NCBI RefSeq assembly: GCF_005222785.1
Contig: NZ_STGH01000002.1
Span: 806,001-870,000, forward strand
DNA length: 64,000 bases
DNA from: Rhodobacter sp. SY28-1
Lineage (GTDB): Bacteria > Pseudomonadota > Alphaproteobacteria > Rhodobacterales > Rhodobacteraceae
Direction: 5' to 3'
In this document: positions 8,138-16,066 of the stretch, one piece after another
Position numbering within the stretch: position 1 is the stretch's first letter
Layout of the letters: each line of letters begins with the position of its first letter
Position numbers and translations under genes: made by a program
The notes under the pieces: generated by a model
Seen by the model: only the letters and a program-made list of their open reading frames with translations
Databases searched by the model: none
What the model was told of the DNA's origin: nothing

Positions 8138-8142
8138 CTTGG

Positions 8143-8496
8143 CTACTCGCGCCAAACCGCTCCCAGCATACCCTTCAACGCCACCACGGCTTCTGGTCCG
8201 TCCTCACACCCCGGCCCGACCCGCACCGCCACCGTCGCCGCAAACCCGAACGCCGCGCGCTTGTCCGGACGGATCGTCACCTCGAACCCCTTCGCCCCGG
8301 CGACGACGCTTTCGATGGCATCCTCGGCCCCGAAGCTCTCGTCACTGGCCTCGAACCAGACCGGACCGCCGCCCACGGCCTGCCGGAACAGAACGTAGCC
8401 ATCGGCCTCGTCCTCACCTTCGGCAAAGCCGACGAAGAGGTTCCCCTCGTCCTCGACCACAGAGCCGTAGGCCGCCTTCACCGTTATGTCCGCCAT
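8143..8496 (-). CDS. Immunity protein Imm10-like protein (tentative)
   Basis: The 117-residue protein is predicted mostly beta. The order VGFAEGEDEADGYVLFRQA, VWFEASDE, FGAEDAIESVVAGAKGFEVTI resembles the pattern of Imm10-type immunity proteins (FA...EYLLLQR, E, a short helix, L.I.L), which protect cells from polymorphic toxins. No toxin gene is next to it. It stands alone between a small membrane protein and hemF, facing left. I recall the family pattern only; it could be another small beta protein. Confidence 0.5.
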   Translation of the reverse strand: MADITVKAAYGSVVEDEGNLFVGFAEGEDEADGYVLFRQAVGGGPVWFEASDESFGAEDAIESVVAGAKGFEVTIRPDKRAAFGFAATVAVRVGPGCEDGPEAVVALKGMLGAVWRE

Positions 8497-8634
8497 GTCG
8501 GCCTCCCGATTCGTCCGCTCTGGTTAATGGCATGGACGGCCCGACAGGTGCCATACACATGCCAGACAGAAAGCAGACGCAAGGCAGACCGGAAAAATCC
8601 TTGCCGCCCAGCGGGTTAACTCACCGAACGCCGC

Positions 8635-9495
8635 TTACGGCCATTTCGCCACCGGCGGCAGGCTCATCAGCACCGCGTTGGCGTCGTGACCCGTCTCCAG
8701 CCCGAACTTGGTCCCCCGGTCATAGACCAGGTTGTATTCGGCATAGAGCCCCCGGTGGACCACCTGCACCTCCCGGTCCGCCTCGCTCCAGGGCGTCTCA
8801 ACCCGCCGCTCGGTGACCGGAAGAAAGGCCGGCAGAAAGGCCTCGCCCACCGAGCGGGTGAAGGCAAAGTCGCGATGCCAGTCGCCCGTGTTCAGGTCGT
8901 CGTAGAAGATCCCCCCCACACCCCGCGCCCGGCCGCGATGGGGGACGAAGAAGTACTCATCCGCCCAGGCCTTGAATTTCCCATAGTAATCAGGGTTGTG
9001 CGCGTCGCAGGCCTTTTGCATCTCGGCGTGGAAATGCGCGGTGTCCTCGTCATATTCGATGCAGGGGTTCAGGTCCGACCCGCCCCCGAACCACCAGGCG
9101 CCAGGGGTCCAGAACATCCGCGTGTTCATGTGGACCGCCGGGGCGTGCGGGTTCTGCATATGCGCGACAAGACTGATCCCGCTGGCCCAGAACCGTGGGT
9201 CTTCCGCCATCCCCGGCACACCCCGCGCGGCCATCGCCTTCTGCGCGCGCTCGCCCAGAACACCGTGCACTTCGGACCAGTTCACGCCCACCTTCTCGAA
9301 CACGCCGCCGCCGCGCATCACGCTCATGATGCCACCACCCCCGTCCGAGCGGGTTGTGGGTGTGACCTCGAACCGACCAGGCCGGTCCTTGGCGAACTTG
9401 TCCTCCAGCCCTTCGAAAGCCGCCACGATCTGGTCGCGCAAGCTGCGGAACCAGTTGGCGGCCTCTGCCTTGCGGCGTTCGAAAGGATCAGTCAT
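8635..9495 (-). CDS. hemF: Oxygen-dependent coproporphyrinogen III oxidase
   Basis: HemF converts coproporphyrinogen III to protoporphyrinogen IX in heme synthesis using O2, in the cytosol. The 286-residue protein has the family segments GGGIMSVMRGGGVFEKVGVN, HAPAVHMNTRMFW, WWFGGGSDLNPC, YDEDTAHFH, the HRGRARGVGGIFYDD signature, and the C-terminal YNLVYDRGTKFGLETG. It is slightly shorter than the enterobacterial enzyme at its C-terminus (ends LPPVAKWP). I chose the ATG at 9495 because it starts MTDPFERRKAEA, as in homologues; an upstream in-frame extension to 9693 overlaps the divergent lipoprotein gene. Confidence 0.95.
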   Translation of the reverse strand: MTDPFERRKAEAANWFRSLRDQIVAAFEGLEDKFAKDRPGRFEVTPTTRSDGGGGIMSVMRGGGVFEKVGVNWSEVHGVLGERAQKAMAARGVPGMAEDPRFWASGISLVAHMQNPHAPAVHMNTRMFWTPGAWWFGGGSDLNPCIEYDEDTAHFHAEMQKACDAHNPDYYGKFKAWADEYFFVPHRGRARGVGGIFYDDLNTGDWHRDFAFTRSVGEAFLPAFLPVTERRVETPWSEADREVQVVHRGLYAEYNLVYDRGTKFGLETGHDANAVLMSLPPVAKWP

Positions 9496-9570
9496 GGTCA
9501 AGTCTCCGGATGCGTTCCAGCCATGCCTAGCACCGCGACGCACCGCTTTCCACTGTTTGAAGGTGGCCCG

Positions 9571-9963
9571 ATGAACCGTATGATTTTCCTTCCTCTTGTC
9601 CTGCTGGCGGCTTGTGGCACCCCACAGGAACAGTGTATCAATCGCAGCACCCGCGATCTGCGGACGGTCGACCGTCTGATCACCGAGACGCAAGGCAATC
9701 TGGACCGGGGCTATGCCTACGAGACGATCACCGTCTACGAGGATTACTGGACGTCATGTCCCGTACCCCCGGTCGCCGAGGGCGAGCCTCTGCCCCCGCC
9801 GCGGCTGTGTCTGGATGAACGCCCGGTGACAAAGCAGCGCGCAAGGGCGATCGACCTGAACGAAGAGGCCCGGAAGCTGGACAGCCTGAAAGCCAAGCGG
9901 CGCGAGCTTGCCCGGCAGGCTGAAGCGGTGATCGCCCAGTGCAAGGCCCAGTACCCGGAATAG
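9571..9963 (+). CDS. Small secreted lipoprotein
   Basis: The 130-residue protein starts MNRMIFLPLVLLAACGT, a lipoprotein signal with lipobox LAAC, so Cys15 is the likely lipid-modified residue. The mature part has four more Cys and a C-terminal coiled-coil helix rich in Lys, Arg and Glu (NEEARKLDSLKAKRRELARQAEAVIAQCKA). The upstream gap to hemF is 75 bp. The family is not known to me; it is probably anchored in the outer or inner membrane facing the periplasm. Confidence 0.75.
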   Translation: MNRMIFLPLVLLAACGTPQEQCINRSTRDLRTVDRLITETQGNLDRGYAYETITVYEDYWTSCPVPPVAEGEPLPPPRLCLDERPVTKQRARAIDLNEEARKLDSLKAKRRELARQAEAVIAQCKAQYPE

Positions 9964-9978
9964 GATCGGGCCGTCCGG

Positions 9979-10791
9979 TCAGTGCGCCGGGGCGCTGACC
10001 ACGTCCAGAAGCCCACGGCCACCATCCACGGTCAGGACCTGCCCGGTGACAAAGCCGGATGCGTCCGAGGCCAGGAACTGGACCGCTTCTGCAAGCTCGA
10101 TCGGGGCGGCGATCCGGCCCAGCGGCGTCGCCTCGGTGATCTCGTCCCGGAACCCGGGGTTCTCTTTCAGCGCCGACTGCAGGCTTGCGCTCATCACCGA
10201 GCCGAAGGCCACGGCGTTGACTCGGATGCCCTTCGGCGCCAGCGCCACCGCCAGAGAGCGCGTCATCTGGTCCATCGCCGCAGCAGCCATCGAATAGGCA
10301 AGAAGCTCGGGCCGGGTCGCCTGGGCGGCAATCGAGGACAGGTTGATGATCGACCCCAGCATGGTGCCCGGCTCGACCTCGGCCCGCTGGGCATGCTGGA
10401 TCATCCGCTTGGCCGTCATCTGCGAAATCCGCAGCGCAGACAGGACGTTGTGCCGCCACAACTCCTCGACCCCGTCAGCTTCGGGGGAAAGAATGTCCGA
10501 GACAAAGGTGCGGCGATTGGCGTTCACCAGAATGTCGACGCGGTCAAAGGCATCGACCGTGGCAGACAAGAGGTTCGCAATGGTCAGTTTTTCCGTCAGG
10601 TCGCCCGAGAACATCCGGATCGGCCCCTCGGCGCGCGCCTCTTCGCCGACCTCGGCCTCAAGCTTTGCCTCGTCCACATCGGCGAACATCACGTTCGCGC
10701 CCTTGTCCACTAGGTGCCGCGCGATGGCGAGCCCGATGCCCGAGGCCGAGCCGGTGACGATGGCGGTCTTGCCGGAGACGGAAAAGGACAT
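9979..10791 (-). CDS. SDR-family protein lacking the catalytic lysine
   Basis: The 270-residue Rossmann protein has TGSASGIG (14-20) for the dinucleotide, DVD after strand 2, catalytic-type Ser153 and Tyr166, and a VDGGRG C-terminus. Two canonical residues are changed: the NAG motif reads NAN (90-92), and the YxxxK motif reads YSMAA, so position 170 is Ala, not Lys. It is therefore either an inactive or a reprogrammed member, perhaps a binding or scaffold protein. The gene lies 13 bp downstream of the rsmC-like gene, and the two are likely transcribed together. Confidence 0.85.
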   Translation of the reverse strand: MSFSVSGKTAIVTGSASGIGLAIARHLVDKGANVMFADVDEAKLEAEVGEEARAEGPIRMFSGDLTEKLTIANLLSATVDAFDRVDILVNANRRTFVSDILSPEADGVEELWRHNVLSALRISQMTAKRMIQHAQRAEVEPGTMLGSIINLSSIAAQATRPELLAYSMAAAAMDQMTRSLAVALAPKGIRVNAVAFGSVMSASLQSALKENPGFRDEITEATPLGRIAAPIELAEAVQFLASDASGFVTGQVLTVDGGRGLLDVVSAPAH

Positions 10792-10804
10792 GGCTAGCCT
10801 CGCA

Positions 10805-11785
10805 TCAGGGTTTGGCCCGTCTGGGCTTGATGGCTTGGATCACGCGAAAACGGCTGTCGCCTGCGACATCCCGGACCTCTAGGAAGCACTCGGCCAGCAC
10901 CGGATCATAGGGCAAGTGGCGGTTCGCGACCAAACAGAGGCTGCCATCGGGGGCAAGCATCCGCCGGGCCGCCCGGATGAAGGCCGCCCCCAGCGCGGGG
11001 TCCGCCGTCCGCCCGGTGTGGAAGGGCGGGTTCATCACCACGGCATCCAGCAGCGTCTCGGGCCGCCAACCGGTCGCGTCGGCCCAGTGAAACCGTGCCC
11101 GGGGGTCGGGAACATTCACCTTCGCACAGGCCAAGGCATCGGCTTCGGCCTCGACCAGATCCAGCCGCTTGACGCCCGGGCGTTTCAGAATCTCCGCCGC
11201 AAGGAAACCCCAGCCCGCCCCAAGATCGGCGATTTTGCCGCCAAGCTTTGCGGGCAGGTTCGCCGCCAGCATCACCGACCCCGGGTCCGGCCCATCGGCC
11301 GAAAATATCCCCGGCAGGGTCTGGAACCCGTCCACAACGCTGGGCCGCGCCGACCAGTCTGTCAGGTCCGGTCCGGCAAGAAACGAGGCCAGCTTGCCAT
11401 GCGCCTTCGATAGGCTTTCGGACAGGTCGACGCGGCTGCGCAAGTCCTTCAGCGCCGTGTCGATCCCGTCGGTCTTCTGGCCATCCACCGCGATCCAGCC
11501 GCCGGGCTGCACCTCGGCCGCCGCCCGCGCAATCAGCGCCCGCGCCGCCTCGCGCGAGCGAGGCAGGCAGACGATTGCCGCCGCATAGGGCGCCGCCGGG
11601 ACGACAGAGACGCTGGCCGCGAAGTGATCGTGATCCGGTTTGAACCCGGTCAGCGCCACCACCCGGTCGCGCGGCAGCATGGACAGATCGTCGTCCGCCC
11701 GGGGGCCGTAGACAGCTATCTGCCCGGCAGAAGGAAGGGTCAGCGCGCCACTTTCCAGCGCCAGGGACAATCGAGCGGATCGCAT
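10805..11785 (-). CDS. RsmC-like class I SAM methyltransferase
   Basis: The 326-residue protein has two lobes as in RsmC/RlmG enzymes: a degenerate N-terminal half and a C-terminal Rossmann methyltransferase. The C-terminal half shows motif I IADLGAGWGFLA, an acidic residue after strand 2 (LVEAE) and the N-methyltransferase motif MNPPFHTG. NPPF motifs methylate exocyclic amines of guanine or adenine, so rRNA guanine N2 is the likely target. I chose the ATG at 11785; an in-frame TTG at 11806 is possible. Confidence 0.82.
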   Translation of the reverse strand: MRSARLSLALESGALTLPSAGQIAVYGPRADDDLSMLPRDRVVALTGFKPDHDHFAASVSVVPAAPYAAAIVCLPRSREAARALIARAAAEVQPGGWIAVDGQKTDGIDTALKDLRSRVDLSESLSKAHGKLASFLAGPDLTDWSARPSVVDGFQTLPGIFSADGPDPGSVMLAANLPAKLGGKIADLGAGWGFLAAEILKRPGVKRLDLVEAEADALACAKVNVPDPRARFHWADATGWRPETLLDAVVMNPPFHTGRTADPALGAAFIRAARRMLAPDGSLCLVANRHLPYDPVLAECFLEVRDVAGDSRFRVIQAIKPRRAKP

Positions 11786-11830
11786 GGGCGGGGCCTCAGG
11801 CCCCAAGGTCCCTATCGCCAGAACGCACGA

Positions 11831-12151
11831 TCATTCCTTTTCCATCGTGCATTGCAAAGGATGCTGGTGCCGGCGCGCGAAATCCATCACCTGCGCCACC
11901 TTTGTCTCGGCCACCTCGAAGCTGAAGACGCCGACCACGGCCAGACCTTTCTTGTGGACCGTCAGCATGATCTCGAACGCCTGGGCATGGTTGAGACCGA
12001 AGAAACGCTCCAGCACATGCACCACGAATTCCATCGGCGTGTAGTCGTCGTTCAACAGCATCACCTTGTACATCGGCGGACGCTGCGTCTTGGACTTCGG
12101 CTTCGTCAGGATCGAGGTGTCATTCCCCGGGCCATCCGTCTTGTCCGACAT
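11831..12151 (-). CDS. clpS: ATP-dependent Clp protease adaptor ClpS
   Basis: ClpS hands N-end-rule substrates to ClpAP. The 106-residue protein has a flexible N-terminus, then [24 protein letters not shown], the core with the NDDYT motif that binds the N-terminal residue, and [21 protein letters not shown] chose the ATG at 12151 (MSDKTDGPG) because upstream residues do not match the family. clpA is not in the window. A GGGGCC-TCA-GGCCCC hairpin lies downstream at 11790-11804. Confidence 0.95.
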   Translation of the reverse strand: MSDKTDGPGNDTSILTKPKSKTQRPPMYKVMLLNDDYTPMEFVVHVLERFFGLNHAQAFEIMLTVHKKGLAVVGVFSFEVAETKVAQVMDFARRHQHPLQCTMEKE

Positions 12152-12257
12152 GGTCACAGGGCGGAATGGCACGGGATGCGGGCTCCGGTTACGGGATTCG
12201 GGGTTGCAACTGACCTGCGAAATATAGCCTCTTTTGCCGCAGGGAAAAGGGGCGGCC

Positions 12258-12953
12258 ATGCTGACCACGATAGGCTTCGACGCAGATGATACGCTTTGGC
12301 AGAACGAAAGCTACTTTCGCCTGACGCAGGAGCGATTCCTGCAGGTGCTGGTCGACCATGCCGACCCGGTTCATCTCCGCGAACGGCTGGAGGCGGCCGA
12401 GCGGCGGAACCTGGCCTACTACGGCTTTGGCGTGAACGGCTTTACCCTGTCGATGATCGAGACCGCAGTGGAAGTGACCGAGGGCCGGGTCCCGTCCACG
12501 GTGATCGCCGACCTGATCGCCATGGGCCGCCAGCTGCTGGAACACCCGATGGAGCTTTTGCCGCATGCCCGTGCGACGGTGACGGCCCTGTCGGCCGAGT
12601 TCCGGCTCGTCCTGATCACCAAGGGCGACCTCTTGCATCAGGAACGCAAGCTGGCGCAGTCCGGACTGGGCGACCTGTTCCACGGTGTTGAAATCGTCTC
12701 GGACAAGACCGAGACGACTTACCGTGCCGCCTTTGCCCGGCACGGCACCGGGGCCGACCAGGCGATGATGGTGGGCAACTCGTTGAAATCAGATGTCATA
12801 CCGGCCCTGCAAGCCGGGTCTTGGGGTGTCCATGTGCCGCAGGATTTGGAATGGGCCTTCGAGGCTGCTGCCGCACCGACGGACCAGTCCCGCTTCCATG
12901 TCGTCAAGGATCTTGGCGAACTGCCGGAACTGGTAGACCGACTGCGGTCCTGA
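12258..12953 (+). CDS. HAD-family hydrolase
   Basis: The 231-residue cytosolic phosphatase-like protein has motif I DADDTLW (residues 7-13) with both Asp, motif [10 protein letters not shown], a Lys near SDKTETTY and motif [15 protein letters not shown]. An alpha-helical cap lies between residues 20 and 95. The presence of Asp, Thr/Lys, Lys and Asp makes it an active phosphatase or dehalogenase candidate; the substrate cannot be read. The ATG at 12258 directly precedes [11 protein letters not shown]; an AAAAGGGG tract is a plausible ribosome site. Confidence 0.85.
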   Translation: MLTTIGFDADDTLWQNESYFRLTQERFLQVLVDHADPVHLRERLEAAERRNLAYYGFGVNGFTLSMIETAVEVTEGRVPSTVIADLIAMGRQLLEHPMELLPHARATVTALSAEFRLVLITKGDLLHQERKLAQSGLGDLFHGVEIVSDKTETTYRAAFARHGTGADQAMMVGNSLKSDVIPALQAGSWGVHVPQDLEWAFEAAAAPTDQSRFHVVKDLGELPELVDRLRS

Positions 12954-13149
12954 CCCCACAATTAGCGACCAGGCACGGCAACCCCCCTAGATATGGCCGC
13001 TTGGAACGGGCACTGAAGCATCCCGGCAACTACATCAATTGCACCATGAAACCCTTTGGAATTTTTGGGTTTTCGGATCACAGAACCTGTGCTAGCGTTT
13101 CGCCTGAGGCAGAATAAGGCACCGGAAAATCCGGGCCAACAGGCAAAGG

Positions 13150-15144
13150 GTGGGCGACGTGGTATCGCTTCTCGGGCGGGTTTATCGCGCTATTTTCTTG
13201 GCATTTGTTGTCACGACCGTCGTGGTAACGTCTCCGTTGCAGGCCGCACCCTTCGCGGCCATCGTGATGGACGGCCGAACCGGCGAGGTTCTCTACGAAA
13301 AGAATGCGGACACGCGGCTGCATCCCGCGTCTCTGACCAAGATGATGACGCTCTACATCGTCTTCCAGGAAATCGAGGCAGGACGCCTGTCGCTGGACAC
13401 CAAGGTGACGGTGACCAAATACGCGGCCTCGCAGCCGCCGTCCCGTCTGGGCCTGAAACCGGGACAGAAGATCGCCGTGCGCTACCTGATCCGCGCGGCG
13501 GCGATCAAGTCGGCCAACGATGCGGCCTCGGCACTCGGCGACCACATCGGCGGTGACGCGGCCAGCTTTGCCAAGCGGATGACCCGCACGGCGCGCCAGC
13601 TGGGGATGAACAACACGACGTTCAAGAACGCGAACGGCCTGACGGCCGAGGGGCACCTGTCGACCGCGCGCGACATGAACATCCTCGGTCGGCATGTGTT
13701 CTACGATTTCCCGCAGTACTATCACATCTTCTCGCGCCGGACGGCGGATGCCGGGATCGCGACGGTCGCCAACACGAACTCGCGTTTTCTGGACAGCTAT
13801 GAGGGCGCAGACGGGATCAAGACCGGCTACACCTCGCCTGCCGGGTTCAACCTGACTGCCTCGGCCCATCGCGGCAACAAGCACATCATTGCCACGGTTT
13901 TCGGTGGCACCTCGACCGCCAACCGCAACGCCAAGATGGCCGAGCTGATGGACATCGGTTTTGGCAAGGCAAAGAACAAGGTCAAGGAGCAGCCACCGCA
14001 GGCGGCACCACTCGACGATGCGCTGATTGCTTCGCTGGAGAACGGGATCGACGAGATCGACGCCCCGGGCGGCGCGGGCAAGACCGTCCGGGTGTCCGGC
14101 GAGGTGAAGTCTTCGCCGCGACCGAAGGCACGCCCGGATACCACCGTGGTTCCGGATGCCGTGGCGATTGCCATGGCCGAAGGGATCGACGGCGCGCTGG
14201 CCGAAGCGACCGCCGAGCCTGCGCCGGAAGGCACGCTGGAGTTCCAGGCCGAAGCCATGGCGGCGGCTGAAGCGCCCGCTGCAACCGCCTCGCCCGAAGA
14301 AGCGGCTGCGGTGGAAACTGCGCTTGCCGAAGTTGCGGCCGAGGCGGCAACTGTCCCCCTGGCAACCGAAGAAGTGACGGCGGAAACGGCTTTGGCGGCG
14401 GTCGAACCCGGCACGCTGGACGCGCAGGCCGCAGCGCTGAACGGGTCGTCGACCGAAACGATGGTCGCGGAAGTTGCTCCTGAACCTGTCACCGACCCGG
14501 CGCTGGCCGCGCTGAAACCCAAGGCACGGCCCGAGACGCTTGCCCTGCCGCAGGTCGCCGAGGCCGCCCCGGCAGAGGAAGTCCCTGCCGCCCCGGTTGT
14601 GGAAGAGGTCGTGGTCGCCGAGGCTGCCCCACTGACGGAAGAGATTGTCGTCGCCGAGGCCGCGCCCGAACTGGTCGTGACGGATGCGGGGGTCGGAGCC
14701 ACGACCGATGCGCCGCTCGCCCTGATGACTGAGGTGACGGAGGTCGAGACCGTAGCGGGTGCCACGGCAATCGCGCCGCCTGCGACCGACCTTGCCCTTG
14801 CGGCCCCGGCAATGCCCAAACGGCAGGCGCCGATCTTCGACGCGGTCGAGACCGCAGAAGCCGAGGTCAACCAGGACGAGGAAGTCGTTGTGGTGCTGTC
14901 CACGTCTGGCGGGCGGCATTTCGGGGTGAATGTCGGCGAGTACCCCTCGCGCTACGAAGCGGAAAAGGCGCTGCTCAAGACCGCGCTGGCCGAGAGTGCG
15001 ACGCTGAACGAGGGCTTGCGGAAGACAACCCAGTCGGGCGGGGCCTGGCGGGCGAGCTTCATGGGGCTGACGGAAGAGCAGGCCGAGCTTGCCTGCCGCC
15101 GCCTGTCGGCCCGCGCGATCCCCTGCGAAACAGTGGGAGGCTGA
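13150..15144 (+). CDS. D-alanyl-D-alanine carboxypeptidase with C-terminal SPOR domain
   Basis: A periplasmic penicillin-binding protein 5-type serine peptidase that trims peptidoglycan stem peptides. After an N-terminal hydrophobic export signal come S61-L-T-K64 (SxxK), S121-A-N123 (SxN) and K224-T-G226 (KTG). Residues from about 300 to 570 form a low-complexity Ala/Glu/Val-rich linker with the repeated motif PKARPDT / PKARPET. The C-terminus (about 580-664) is a SPOR-like domain that would bind denuded glycan at the septum. Start codons GTG 13150 and GTG 13159 are both possible; spacing from the AAAGGG favours the second. It is followed 1 bp later by an FAH-family gene. Confidence 0.9.
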   Translation: MGDVVSLLGRVYRAIFLAFVVTTVVVTSPLQAAPFAAIVMDGRTGEVLYEKNADTRLHPASLTKMMTLYIVFQEIEAGRLSLDTKVTVTKYAASQPPSRLGLKPGQKIAVRYLIRAAAIKSANDAASALGDHIGGDAASFAKRMTRTARQLGMNNTTFKNANGLTAEGHLSTARDMNILGRHVFYDFPQYYHIFSRRTADAGIATVANTNSRFLDSYEGADGIKTGYTSPAGFNLTASAHRGNKHIIATVFGGTSTANRNAKMAELMDIGFGKAKNKVKEQPPQAAPLDDALIASLENGIDEIDAPGGAGKTVRVSGEVKSSPRPKARPDTTVVPDAVAIAMAEGIDGALAEATAEPAPEGTLEFQAEAMAAAEAPAATASPEEAAAVETALAEVAAEAATVPLATEEVTAETALAAVEPGTLDAQAAALNGSSTETMVAEVAPEPVTDPALAALKPKARPETLALPQVAEAAPAEEVPAAPVVEEVVVAEAAPLTEEIVVAEAAPELVVTDAGVGATTDAPLALMTEVTEVETVAGATAIAPPATDLALAAPAMPKRQAPIFDAVETAEAEVNQDEEVVVVLSTSGGRHFGVNVGEYPSRYEAEKALLKTALAESATLNEGLRKTTQSGGAWRASFMGLTEEQAELACRRLSARAIPCETVGG

Positions 15145-15145
15145 C

Positions 15146-15823
15146 ATGGTCGCGCTGGTTTTCCCCGCCCTGCCAACGGTCACCTTGCCGGTGACGGGCC
15201 GTGCCGAACGGTTCCCGGTCCGCCGCATCTTCTGCGTGGGCCGGAACTATGCCGAGCATACCAAGGAGATGGGGGGCGATCCCGAGAAGGAAGCGCCGTT
15301 CTTCTTCACGAAGCCAGCCGATGCGGTGGTCGAGTCCGGGTCCCGGATTCCCTACCCTCCGGCCACCCAGAACCTCCATCACGAGGGGGAGCTGGTGGTG
15401 GCCATCGGCAAGGGGGGCAAGATGGTCTCGGAAGAGGCGGCGGCAGCGATGATCTGGGGGTATGCGGCGGGGAACGACCTGACCCGGCGCGACCTGCAGG
15501 CCGAGGCGAAGGAGCGGCGGCGGCCCTGGGACATGGCGAAGGGATTCGACAAGTCGGCGGTGGTGGGGGCGATCAAGCCGGGGCCGCTGCCGGTGGCCAG
15601 GCTGCGCTGTTCGGTGAACGGGGCGGTGCGGCAGGAGGCGCTGACGTCCGACATGATCTGGACGCCGGAATCGATCATCGCGGCGCTGAGCCAGATGGTC
15701 AGCCTGTCGCCGGGGGACCTGATCTTTACCGGCACACCGGCTGGCGTGGGACCCCTCAATCGGGGGGACACCTGCAAGGTTGAAATCGAGGGCCTGCAGT
15801 CGGCGACGGTGACGATCGCCTGA
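15146..15823 (+). CDS. Fumarylacetoacetate hydrolase family protein
   Basis: The 225-residue protein starts 1 bp after the carboxypeptidase stop. Family features are FCVGRNYAEHTKEM, FFFTKPADAV, HHEGELVVAIGKGGK with the metal-binding Glu residues, GYAAGNDLTRRDLQ and LIFTGTPAGVGPL. FAH-type enzymes cleave or decarboxylate 1,3-diketo or oxo acids (fumarylpyruvate, oxaloacetate, acylpyruvates) with Mg2+; fumarylpyruvate or acylpyruvate hydrolase is most likely at this length. The genetic context does not name a substrate. Confidence 0.9.
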   Translation: MVALVFPALPTVTLPVTGRAERFPVRRIFCVGRNYAEHTKEMGGDPEKEAPFFFTKPADAVVESGSRIPYPPATQNLHHEGELVVAIGKGGKMVSEEAAAAMIWGYAAGNDLTRRDLQAEAKERRRPWDMAKGFDKSAVVGAIKPGPLPVARLRCSVNGAVRQEALTSDMIWTPESIIAALSQMVSLSPGDLIFTGTPAGVGPLNRGDTCKVEIEGLQSATVTIA

Positions 15824-15825
15824 CA

Positions 15826-15900
15826 TTGTCCACGGTGGACAAACGCCGCGATTCCAATGGAATCAAGGGGTTGCACTTTTCCGTTAGGGTGGTGTTAACC
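15826..15900 (+). repeat. Dispersed intergenic element, copy B
   Basis: It begins 3 bp after the FAH gene stop. The 17-base dyad TTGTCCACGGTGGACAA (15826-15842) is followed by ACGCCGC, a six-base-pair hairpin GATTCC-AAT-GGAATC (15850-15864), AAGGGGTTG and GTTAACC (15894-15900). The block order matches the copies at 232-304 (minus) and 49976-50042. Confidence 0.65.
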
Positions 15901-15907
15901 TTTGATT

Positions 15908-16066
15908 TCAGGGCCTTGGACGGTCGTCCCAGTCCTTCATCAGGATGCGGTTCGCGTCGCCTTCGGGGTCGTCGAACTGTTTCGTCCGCATGGCCCAGAA
16001 GAAGGCAGCGAGGCCGATGCCGCCCAGAAGCAGCGAAACCGGGATGAGGATCGCGAGGATTTCCAT
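15908..16066 (-). CDS. ccoS: cbb3-type cytochrome oxidase assembly protein CcoS
   Basis: A 52-residue protein with one membrane helix (ILAILIPVSLLLGGIGLAAFFWAM) followed by RTKQFDDPEGDANRIL, the hallmark DDPEGDAxRIL tail of CcoS. It is needed for maturation of the cbb3 oxidase. Its ATG shares its A with the TAA of ccoI, so it is translationally coupled as the last gene of ccoGHIS. Confidence 0.93.
   Translation of the reverse strand: MEILAILIPVSLLLGGIGLAAFFWAMRTKQFDDPEGDANRILMKDWDDRPRP

Noticed and set aside
13078-15228. A 716-codon open frame antisense to the carboxypeptidase, and similar long antisense frames at 240-1649, 5613-7229, 27360-29240 and 37584-40262
   Set aside because: They mirror recognised genes, are low in complexity or rich in Arg/His/Gly as expected of GC-rich antisense reading, and lack ribosome sites and recognisable domains.
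15826-15842. Inverted DnaA-box-like TTGTCCAC sites suggesting an origin
   Set aside because: Single dyads of this kind recur at gene ends in the window and there are no box clusters, AT-rich region or origin genes nearby.
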